Source: a bacterium (lineage in GTDB: Bacteria; CLD3; SB21). Taken from it: a stretch of DNA of 36,991 nt. Made by a program: the position numbers and the translations under genes. Below the pieces are notes generated by a model that did not search any database, had not been told where the DNA came from, and saw only the letters and a program-made list of their open reading frames with translations. This document shows positions 27,151 through 34,146 of this stretch, in pieces (positions within the stretch are counted from its first letter, which is position 1; each line of letters opens with the position of its first letter). Location of the stretch: contig JAIBAF010000036.1 of assembly GCA_019695335.1 (NCBI GenBank), forward strand, positions 1 to 36,991, in the 5' to 3' direction.

Positions 27151-27167
27151 TGTTCGCTATCGCACGA
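27151..27167. promoter_or_regulatory. possible second, degenerate activator site
   Basis: TGTTCG-CTA-TCGCACGA resembles the neighbouring perfect palindrome; four of six outer arm positions are symmetric. Its centre is about 21 bases, two helical turns, from the centre of the stronger site. That is the usual spacing for paired dimers of NtrC-family activators. The call is weak alone and rests on the neighbour. Confidence 0.35.
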
Positions 27168-27171
27168 TGAG

Positions 27172-27187
27172 TGTCCGATTTCGGACA
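27172..27187. promoter_or_regulatory. perfect palindrome, candidate enhancer (UAS) for the NtrC-type regulator
   Basis: TGTCCGA-TT-TCGGACA has perfect 7-base arms. Its centre is about 95 bases upstream of the -24/-12 element and about 114 from the predicted transcription start, inside the usual range for sigma-54 enhancers. No run of T follows on either strand, so a terminator is unlikely. I noticed no other copy in the window. Confidence 0.6.
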
Positions 27188-27274
27188 GTGATTTTCTGAG
27201 GAACGCCGAGGTCTGGGAATGTGGATGAGATTATGCGGATTGAAAAATCAAAACATGTGAAATCGAGAAAACAT

Positions 27275-30200
27275 CTAAGCCAGTTTTTCTAATTCCACGA
27301 TGGTGTCGTAATAATTTTTTTCCAATTCTTCGATCATAGAACGGATTTTAGAAAGATCCTTTTTGCGGCCGCATTGATCAATGTGTTCGCACAAATCGGC
27401 CATATACCGTGCGCCGATATTGCCGCAAGCGCCTTTCAGATTATGCGCAGCCATGGAAAGATTGGTTGTATCGTCAGCTTCTGCATGTTTTTTGATTTGA
27501 GCAATCAAGGACGGAGCTTGACGGAGAAACATGGCAATGATATCCTGGAAAAAACTCGGATCGTCTTCGGTAGCAAGGCTCTTCAATCCATCGATCGTAC
27601 GGGCATCGACAATCTTATTCGGGCGCTTGAGTTCGTGATGAGCCGGTTCAATTTTAGGCTTGATCGCGTGGCCCCATTTCGCCAGCGCAGCTGAAACTTC
27701 CTCCAGCCGGATCGGTTTACTGATGTAATCATCCATGCCCGCTTCAATGCACCGTTCGCGGTCGCCTTGCATCGCATTGGCCGTCATGGCGACGATTTTC
27801 GGACGGGTATCGGTCGGCCAGTTTTCGACAATATGACGCGTTGCTTCGAGTCCATCCATTTCCGGCATCTGCATGTCCATGAATACGAGATCGTAATGCT
27901 GCCGTTTGAGCGCGTCGACAGCTTCAATGCCGTTGCCTACCACGTCGGCAAGATACCCGATCTGCTTCAAAATCCGAAGCGCAACTTTCTGGTTGACGAC
28001 GTTGTCTTCGGCAACGAGAATCCGCAACGGACGCAGCTCGACGGTTTTGTCATCCGTGTGAACGGGTTGTTCGAGAGTTTCCGGAATGGCTTTGGCCCCG
28101 GCAAGCGTATTCATCAGCATATCAAAAAATTGCGATTGACGGATCGGTTTGGAAACATACGCTTGAAAAATCTCTTTGGCTTCTTTGACGCTGCGTTCGT
28201 TTTTTCCGAGCGACGTCAGCAAGATCATCGGCATTTGTTCTTCCGTGCGCAATTCGCGAATCGCTTTGCCCAACATGAGTCCGTCCATTTGCGGCATCTG
28301 CATATCAATGATGGCCAGATCAAACGATTCACGGTTTTTCAGCCAATCGACGGCTTCCTGACCGGAAGCCGTAGCTTTGGCAACAAGTCCCCAATGCTGG
28401 CATTGCGTTGACAAAATTTTGCGATTCGTCTCGTTGTCATCCACGATGAGTACCGATTTGCCGTCCAGTTCCGTCACACGACCGGCTTTACGGTCATCCG
28501 AAGATTTTTGCGCAACGGCTGTTTTGAGCGTAAATGAAAAAACCGATCCCTTGCCTTCGACGCTTTCCGCCCACATGCGCCCGCCCATGAGTTCGGATAA
28601 CCGTTTACAAATCGCAAGTCCCAATCCGGTACCGCCGTATTGACGCGTCGTGGATGAATCGACTTGTGAAAACGATTTGAAAAGGCGGTCCATCTTGTTG
28701 GTGGGAATGCCAATCCCCGTATCTTTCAGCGAAAATTGAAGCTCTTGGGCCGCGCCGGTTTGTTTGATTTTCTTAACATTGAGGAAAATTTCACCTTTGG
28801 GAGTAAACTTAACGGCGTTGCTGACAAGATTCGCCAGGATCTGCCGGACTCTTGTCACGTCGCCGACAACAAACGTCGGTACATCCGGTTCGATGAAATA
28901 AAGTAATTCTAATTGTTTTTCGGCAACCATTGACGCAAAAAGATCGAATGTATCTTCGATGCAACTCCGCAGATCGAAAGGCTGTTCTTCCAATTCCATC
29001 TTGCCGGATTCGATCTTTGAGAAATCCAGAATGTCATTAATGATCGTGAGAAGCGTTTCGCCGCTGACCCGGATGGTTTCGACGAAACTGCGCTGTTCCG
29101 CGCTCAATTCCGTTTCCATCAGCAATCCGGTCATACCGATCACGCCGTTCATCGGCGTACGGATTTCGTGGCTCATGTTCGCTAAAAATTCCGACTTGAG
29201 CCGGGCCGCAGCCAAAGCAGCTTCGCGGGCGGAAATCAATTCGCGGTCAAGATGTTTCCGTTCGGTGATGTCGCGCACGATCGCCAACACTTCGTCTACG
29301 CCGCTGACAACGATCCGGGCCTCGTGATCGCGTACACGGCCGTCCACTTCGATCTGATATTCGAAAACCTGCATTTCAGCGGTTTCAAGCGCTTTTTCGA
29401 CGTATTGCATCGTCTTTTCAGCCGCGCTGAGAATCTGGCCGCTCGTGACCACCACGCCGAAATCTTTTGGAACGCGGAAATCGAACATGATGCCGTCATG
29501 GCGCAGACGGTACATCAAATCGGGAATAGCGTTGAGCAGTGCCTGCGTTTTGGCTTCGCTCTTGCGCAAAGCTTCTTCGGTCTGTTTACGTTCGTTAACT
29601 TCTTTTTGTAAAGCTTTGGTGCGCTCGTCGATACGTTTTTCGAGATTGCGGTTGATCTCTTCAAGTTGTTTGTACGCTACCTCAAGATTGTCCACCATCT
29701 CGTTGAACGCACTGGCCAGCTGGGCAACTTCATCGTTATAATACGTCGGGGCGCGGTGAGAAAGATCGCCGTTGGAAACTTTTTCAACTGTTGCGACCAT
29801 TTGCCCGAGGTGACTCGTTACGGCCGTACTGATCGTAAAAACGGCGATCATACCGATAACGAAAATCAACATACTAACAGTGGTAATCGTCGTACGGCTC
29901 TGATCGATTTCCGCGCGGATACTCTCCAAAGAAATACCGACAAACACACGTCCGATTTTTTTCCCGTCTTTATAAACGACGGTCATACCTTGGTACAATT
30001 TTCCGTCGTTAGAAATTATGTTATGATGCGTAGGATGATCAAAATTGTATTGATTGGCGAGTTCGCGGTTAAAAATTCCCAGCGCTTTACCGGTATTATT
30101 GATTATGATCATGTAAACAAGGTCTTCGTTCTGACGGGCTACCTGGATGGTTGAATAAATAACGCTGGTATCCGTAGTCTGGATCGATCCGGAAAGGCTG

Positions 30201-30376
30201 AACGCTACCATTTCACCGATGCTCTGCGCCTTGGCTTTGATAGAACGAATCGCCTGATCTTCAAGGCGCGTCGGAAAGAAAACAAAAATAAAAACCGAAA
30301 TCACGCCGATGATCAGGGTAACCAAGAGCGAAAGCTTGGTCCGAATTGTGGAAAGTCCTCTACGGGAAAATGCCAT
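27275..30376 (-). CDS. BarA-like hybrid sensor histidine kinase (HAMP-PAS-HisKA-HATPase-REC-REC-HPt)
   Basis: A membrane-bound phosphorelay kinase of 1033 residues. Helix about 13-35; extracytoplasmic sensor about 36-160; helix about 163-186; HAMP about 187-240; coiled coil about 235-275; PAS about 276-375; dimerisation domain with His403 in SHEIRTP; ATPase domain with N-box ([11 protein letters not shown], Asn520), DTGIGI (552-557) and GGTGLGLAI (581-589); first receiver with phospho-acceptor Asp691 ([11 protein letters not shown]); second receiver with Asp834 ([11 protein letters not shown]); C-terminal HPt with His978 in [11 protein letters not shown]. All catalytic residues are present, so a four-step relay within one chain is possible. 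The output partner is not adjacent. It lies just upstream of the exporter operon on the same strand, 250 bases from the adaptor, and is divergent from the CoA-binding gene. It may be unrelated to the exporter. Confidence 0.95.
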   Translation of the reverse strand: MAFSRRGLSTIRTKLSLLVTLIIGVISVFIFVFFPTRLEDQAIRSIKAKAQSIGEMVAFSLSGSIQTTDTSVIYSTIQVARQNEDLVYMIIINNTGKALGIFNRELANQYNFDHPTHHNIISNDGKLYQGMTVVYKDGKKIGRVFVGISLESIRAEIDQSRTTITTVSMLIFVIGMIAVFTISTAVTSHLGQMVATVEKVSNGDLSHRAPTYYNDEVAQLASAFNEMVDNLEVAYKQLEEINRNLEKRIDERTKALQKEVNERKQTEEALRKSEAKTQALLNAIPDLMYRLRHDGIMFDFRVPKDFGVVVTSGQILSAAEKTMQYVEKALETAEMQVFEYQIEVDGRVRDHEARIVVSGVDEVLAIVRDITERKHLDRELISAREAALAAARLKSEFLANMSHEIRTPMNGVIGMTGLLMETELSAEQRSFVETIRVSGETLLTIINDILDFSKIESGKMELEEQPFDLRSCIEDTFDLFASMVAEKQLELLYFIEPDVPTFVVGDVTRVRQILANLVSNAVKFTPKGEIFLNVKKIKQTGAAQELQFSLKDTGIGIPTNKMDRLFKSFSQVDSSTTRQYGGTGLGLAICKRLSELMGGRMWAESVEGKGSVFSFTLKTAVAQKSSDDRKAGRVTELDGKSVLIVDDNETNRKILSTQCQHWGLVAKATASGQEAVDWLKNRESFDLAIIDMQMPQMDGLMLGKAIRELRTEEQMPMILLTSLGKNERSVKEAKEIFQAYVSKPIRQSQFFDMLMNTLAGAKAIPETLEQPVHTDDKTVELRPLRILVAEDNVVNQKVALRILKQIGYLADVVGNGIEAVDALKRQHYDLVFMDMQMPEMDGLEATRHIVENWPTDTRPKIVAMTANAMQGDRERCIEAGMDDYISKPIRLEEVSAALAKWGHAIKPKIEPAHHELKRPNKIVDARTIDGLKSLATEDDPSFFQDIIAMFLRQAPSLIAQIKKHAEADDTTNLSMAAHNLKGACGNIGARYMADLCEHIDQCGRKKDLSKIRSMIEELEKNYYDTIVELEKLA

Positions 30377-30560
30377 GAATCATTTTTTTTGTTAAAATTA
30401 TGCGTGTTAAAAATAGCCAGGTCATGTGTAAGCTTCCCAAGATAAACAAAAACCGGTCACTTAAACAACAAATTTTCATCATTCCAATAAAAGGATTTTT
30501 TTTTAAATTCCATCTTGCTTACATTGCGCTCAATCATTCAGTAAAAGCTAAAGGCCATAC

Positions 30561-30956
30561 ATGAAAGATATTACGGAATTGCTCAAAGAACCGGACGTAT
30601 CGATCGCCGTTGTTGGCGCCAATGATCACCCGGAAAAATACGGCTCTGTAATCTACCGCGATTTGAAACGAAAAGGATTTAAACTTTTTCCGGTTAATCC
30701 GACGCGTCCGTCCGTCGACGGCGATAAAGCTTACAAAAACTTGACCGACATTCCCGAAAAACCGACCATCATTAATTTTGTCACGCCGCCGGCAGCAACT
30801 CTGAAAGTCCTGAAAGAATGCCTTGAAAAAGGATTGATGAACGTGTGGATCCAACCCGGCGCTGAAGATCCCGATGTGCTCCGATTCGTGCAGGAAAATC
30901 ATTTCAATTATCTCGCGAATGCGTGTATCATGGTCGAGAGTAGATTGAGCCACTGA
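30561..30956 (+). CDS. small CoA-binding domain protein (YccU-like)
   Basis: A cytoplasmic 131-residue protein made only of a Rossmann-like CoA-binding domain. The nucleotide-binding turn is IAVVGANDHPEKYG (15-28), followed by FKLFPVNP (42-49) and NFVTPP (72-77), all in the order seen in the CoA_binding_2 family (YccU and relatives, about 130-140 residues). The ATG has AAAGG seven bases upstream. It is the first gene of a plus-strand series leading to the four-helix-bundle gene and the response regulator. The 184 bases before it, shared with the divergent hybrid kinase, hold AT-rich sequence but no promoter I can call firmly. The family function is poorly defined. There is no evident functional link to the exporter. 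Confidence 0.88.
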   Translation: MKDITELLKEPDVSIAVVGANDHPEKYGSVIYRDLKRKGFKLFPVNPTRPSVDGDKAYKNLTDIPEKPTIINFVTPPAATLKVLKECLEKGLMNVWIQPGAEDPDVLRFVQENHFNYLANACIMVESRLSH

Positions 30957-30966
30957 TGCATTGTTT

Positions 30967-30978
30967 CATTGATTCATT
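30967..30978 (+). repeat. left 12-bp inverted repeat flanking the four-helix-bundle gene
   Basis: CATTGATTCATT stands 22 bases before the start codon. Its exact reverse complement occurs at 31346-31357, across the stop codon of the same gene, so the gene is framed by a perfect 12-bp inverted repeat. Confidence 0.7.
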
Positions 30979-30999
30979 AATTTAGTGTGACTTTTGCTT

Positions 31000-31350
31000 A
31001 TGTTTAAAGCCGAAGAATTAAAAAAACGAACTAAATTATTTGCGATCCGTATTGTACGGCTGTTTAGGACATTGCCTAAAACGGAAGAAAGCCGTGTTAT
31101 AGGTAAACAACTTTTGCGTTCTGGAACATCGGTTGCGGCCAATTATCGCGCGGTTTGCCGTGCCCGATCTAAAGCCGAATTTATTGCAAAAATGGGTATT
31201 GTCGTCGAAGAAATTGACGAAACTGTTTTTTGGCTTGAAATGCTGATTGATACAAAAATTATAAAGGAACTTTTGCTCAAAGACCTCCTGAAGGAAGCCA
31301 ATGAATTACTGGCCATTTTTGCAGCCTCCCAAAGAACTTCCAAGCAATGA
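31000..31350 (+). CDS. four helix bundle protein (S23 / 23S rRNA intervening-sequence protein family)
   Basis: A 116-residue protein that appears all helical. Features typical of the family (TIGR02436/PF05635) are LFRTLPKTEESRVIGKQLLRSGTS near the first and second helices, VAANYRAV, then RARSKAEFIAKMGIVVEEIDETVFWLEML. The start is ATG 31000; a TTG two codons earlier is less likely. In some bacteria this protein is encoded inside 23S rRNA intervening sequences, and it also occurs as stand-alone genes of unknown role and in diversity-generating retroelements (Avd). No rRNA or reverse transcriptase is here. It lies 43 bases after the CoA-binding gene and 36 before the response regulator, bounded by inverted repeats, as if inserted between them. 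Confidence 0.88.
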   Translation: MFKAEELKKRTKLFAIRIVRLFRTLPKTEESRVIGKQLLRSGTSVAANYRAVCRARSKAEFIAKMGIVVEEIDETVFWLEMLIDTKIIKELLLKDLLKEANELLAIFAASQRTSKQ

Positions 31351-31357
31351 ATCAATG
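31346..31357 (+). repeat. right 12-bp inverted repeat flanking the four-helix-bundle gene
   Basis: AATGAATCAATG is the exact reverse complement of the left repeat. It overlaps the stop codon. It is followed by further imperfect copies (GTCAATGA and CTGAATCAATA) up to about 31380, so the right border is a small repeat cluster. Confidence 0.7.
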
Positions 31358-31386
31358 AGTCAATGAGAAACTGAATCAATAATTCT

Positions 31387-32763
31387 ATGCTTCCAAAATC
31401 CACCAAAATTCTTGTCATCGATGACGACGAAGACGTTCTTTTAGCCGCAAGGCTTTTTCTTAAACAACATGTCAGCGTTGTACAGACTGAAAAAAATCCC
31501 GAGCAAATTCCTGTCCTGCTTAAGAATGAAAATTACGACGTCATTCTGCTCGATATGAATTTTACGCGCGACGTGAGCAGCGGTTATGAAGGATTTTTCT
31601 GGCTGAATAAAATTTTAGAGCTCGATCCGCGAGCCGTTGTAATTCTGATCACGGCTTATGGCGACGTAGAAATGGCCGTTCGCGCGATCAAAGAAGGCGC
31701 AATGGATTTTGTTCTGAAACCGTGGCAAAACGAAAAACTGCTCGCTACGTTATCGGCCGCCATGAATCTGCGTCAATCACGCCTCGAGGCGGAAAACCTC
31801 CGCTCGCGGCAGGAACTTCTTTCCGCCGAACTCGACCAGCCTTTTCACGATATTATCGGGCGGGCGGGCGCTATGCTGCAGGTTTTCTCCACCATTCAGA
31901 AAGTCGCCAAAACAGACGCTAATGTACTGATCCTTGGCGAAAACGGAACTGGTAAAGAGCTGATCGCACGTGCGCTTCATCGGCAGTCATTACGCGCCAA
32001 AGAAGTCTTTATTACGGTCGACATGGGTGCGATTAGCGAAACATTGTTTGAAAGTGAACTTTTCGGTCATGTAAAAGGCGCTTTTACCGACGCCAAAGAA
32101 GACCGCGCGGGACGATTTGAAATTGCATCGGGAGGAACGTTATTTCTAGACGAAATCGGCAATCTCTCTTTGCCGATGCAGGCGAAACTGTTGACCGTTT
32201 TGCAAAACAGGGAAGTAACGCGCATCGGATCGAACAAATCATTTCCAATTGATATCCGGTTGATATGCGCGACGAATTTGCCGATCCACGCTATGGTTGG
32301 TGAAAAAAAATTCCGACAGGATTTGTTGTATCGTATCAATACGGTCGAAATCGCTTTACCGCCTCTGCGCGATCGTGCCGACGATCTGCCGGCGCTGGCC
32401 GAACATTTTATCGCCCTGTATTGTAAAAAATACCAAAAATCCTCAAAAAGTTTGCACGTGGCCGCGCTGAAAAAGCTTGAAAAATACTCGTGGCCGGGCA
32501 ATGTTCGTGAATTGCAACATACCATCGAACGCGCCGTGATCATGAGCGAATCACCGCTATTACAGCAAGACGATTTCCTGCTGACGGCTTCGCATGGCAA
32601 AGCCGAAGGTTTGATGATCGACGACTACAATTTAGAAGAAATTGAAAAAGCGCTGATTCGGAAAGCGCTGAGTAAACACGGCGGTAATGTCAGTCATGCG
32701 GCCAAAGACCTCGGACTGACGCGCACGTCGCTTTACCGCAGGCTTGAAAAATATGGTTTATAA
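31387..32763 (+). CDS. NtrC-family sigma-54-dependent response regulator
   Basis: A 458-residue transcriptional activator. The receiver domain is about 6-120, with acidic pocket Asp12-Asp14, phospho-acceptor Asp56 (ILLDMN), Thr89 and Lys111. The AAA+ domain, about 155-385, has Walker A GENGTGK (184-190), the sigma-54 contact loop as GAFTDA (231-236) instead of GAFTGA, Walker B TLFLDE (251-256) and WPGNVREL (369-376). A Fis-type helix-turn-helix lies at about 415-456 (NVSHAAKDLGLTRTSLYRRL). All hallmarks of a complete NtrC-type activator are present. It overlaps the following kinase gene by 11 bases, so the two are co-translated. The likely target is the sigma-54 promoter and palindromes upstream of the exporter operon; this is inference. 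The Shine-Dalgarno is poor. Confidence 0.96.
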   Translation: MLPKSTKILVIDDDEDVLLAARLFLKQHVSVVQTEKNPEQIPVLLKNENYDVILLDMNFTRDVSSGYEGFFWLNKILELDPRAVVILITAYGDVEMAVRAIKEGAMDFVLKPWQNEKLLATLSAAMNLRQSRLEAENLRSRQELLSAELDQPFHDIIGRAGAMLQVFSTIQKVAKTDANVLILGENGTGKELIARALHRQSLRAKEVFITVDMGAISETLFESELFGHVKGAFTDAKEDRAGRFEIASGGTLFLDEIGNLSLPMQAKLLTVLQNREVTRIGSNKSFPIDIRLICATNLPIHAMVGEKKFRQDLLYRINTVEIALPPLRDRADDLPALAEHFIALYCKKYQKSSKSLHVAALKKLEKYSWPGNVRELQHTIERAVIMSESPLLQQDDFLLTASHGKAEGLMIDDYNLEEIEKALIRKALSKHGGNVSHAAKDLGLTRTSLYRRLEKYGL

Positions 32764-34126
32764 CCGCTTCCGCATTCTCTGCACGATCCGCGTCATCGTT
32801 CTGGCGTTGACAACGCATGTGTTTTTTTACCTATTGTCTCAGACAACGTTATACGTCACGACCGCTTTGATTGCTCTGACGATCGTGTATCAAATCTATG
32901 CGCTCATTATTTTTGTAGAAAAAACCAACCGAGACCTGTCGCGGTTTCTCGAATCCATACGCCACGAGGATTTTTCCCAGACATTTACCGGTTCAGGCTG
33001 GGGCTCGTCGTTTGACGAACTCAAATCCGCTTTTTCACAGATCATTATGGATTTCAGGAAAGCACGGACGGAGCGTGAGGAGAGTTTCCGTTACTTGCAA
33101 ATCGTTGTGCAGCACATACCCGTCGGTCTTATTGCGTTTACGCCTGATGGCGATATCGAACTGATCAATAACGCCGCACGCCGCTTATTCAAAGTCGCTG
33201 TTTCGCCGGATCAACCTTCATTACGAAACATCAAAACGCTCGAAACGGTGAATAAATCTCTTGTAAATGTTTTTTTTCAATTGAAACCCGGTCAACGTAC
33301 GTTGGTTAAATTCGATGACGGCACGGAATGGGTACAGCTGGTTATTTCGGCAACGGAATTTAAATTGCGTGAACAAAAATTCATGCTCGTGTCGCTCCAG
33401 AACATTCAGACCGAATTGGAAGAAAAGGAAATGGAAGCGTGGCAAAATCTGATCCGCGTACTGACGCATGAGATCATGAATTCCGTCACGCCGATTTCAT
33501 CCCTCGCGTCGACGGTCAACGATCTGGTTTCACATTCATTCAGCCGCGTACACTCCGGCGAAAAAGTCGATCAGGATTCGATGCAGGATATCCATGGCGC
33601 GCTCGGAACGATTCAAAAGCGCAGCGAAGGATTGATTCACTTCGTCGAGGCGTACCGAAATCTGACTAAAATTCCGGCGCCGAATTTTCGCATTTTCGCT
33701 GTGAAAGAATTGTTTCACCGTGCGGAACAACTACTGCGTCCGAAGCTGACTGAAAATAAAATCCAATTTCAATCGACGATCGAACCACTGACGCTGGAAA
33801 TCACGGCCGATCTGGAATTGGTAGAGCAAGTTCTGATCAATTTATTGATCAACGCAATTCAGGCCACGCAGAAACAGCTCAAACGGCAAATTAAACTATC
33901 GGCGCGTCTCGACGAGCGCGGACATGTGCTGGTCCAAGTTGCTGACAATGGTCCCGGTATTATCGACGAAGCAATGGATAAAATTTTTATTCCGTTTTTC
34001 ACTACGAAAGAGGAGGGTTCAGGCATTGGTTTGGCGCTTTCACGGCAAGTCATGCGCCTGCATCGCGGCACGATCGGCGTGCAATCACGCCCGAATATCG
34101 AAACGGTTTTTACGCTGAGGTTTTAG
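32753..34126 (+). CDS. NtrY-like sensor histidine kinase, partner of the NtrC-type regulator
   Basis: A 457-residue membrane kinase. Two helices (about 9-29 and 33-55) are separated by only a few residues, so there is practically no periplasmic sensor. A HAMP-like linker (about 57-105) and a PAS domain follow (about 112-215, IPVGLIAFTPDGDIELIN). The histidine box is LTHEIMNSVTPI with His239, the form seen in NtrY-type kinases. The ATPase domain has Asn367 (LINLLINAIQ), DNGPG (398-402), FFTTK (415-419) and GSGIGLAL (422-429). I start at ATG 32753; an in-frame TTG nine bases earlier is possible. The overlap with the regulator gene marks them as a pair. Signals probably come from within the membrane or from a partner protein, possibly the exporter. 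Confidence 0.95.
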   Translation: MVYNRFRILCTIRVIVLALTTHVFFYLLSQTTLYVTTALIALTIVYQIYALIIFVEKTNRDLSRFLESIRHEDFSQTFTGSGWGSSFDELKSAFSQIIMDFRKARTEREESFRYLQIVVQHIPVGLIAFTPDGDIELINNAARRLFKVAVSPDQPSLRNIKTLETVNKSLVNVFFQLKPGQRTLVKFDDGTEWVQLVISATEFKLREQKFMLVSLQNIQTELEEKEMEAWQNLIRVLTHEIMNSVTPISSLASTVNDLVSHSFSRVHSGEKVDQDSMQDIHGALGTIQKRSEGLIHFVEAYRNLTKIPAPNFRIFAVKELFHRAEQLLRPKLTENKIQFQSTIEPLTLEITADLELVEQVLINLLINAIQATQKQLKRQIKLSARLDERGHVLVQVADNGPGIIDEAMDKIFIPFFTTKEEGSGIGLALSRQVMRLHRGTIGVQSRPNIETVFTLRF

Positions 34127-34146
34127 CACAAGAAGTTAATTTTTTT

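Noticed and set aside
27172-27187. Palindrome read as a transcription terminator for the hybrid kinase gene
   Set aside because: The stem is only seven pairs with a two-base centre and no T-run follows on either strand; the position fits an enhancer better.
30377-30560. Divergent promoter region between the hybrid kinase and the CoA-binding gene
   Set aside because: I looked for sigma-70, Bacteroidetes-type and sigma-54 elements; only partial matches were found, so no promoter is called.
34127-34146. AT-rich gap between the converging kinase and Lon-like genes as a bidirectional terminator
   Set aside because: There is a T-run but no stable stem in the 20 bases; only weak AAGAA/TTCTT pairing is visible.
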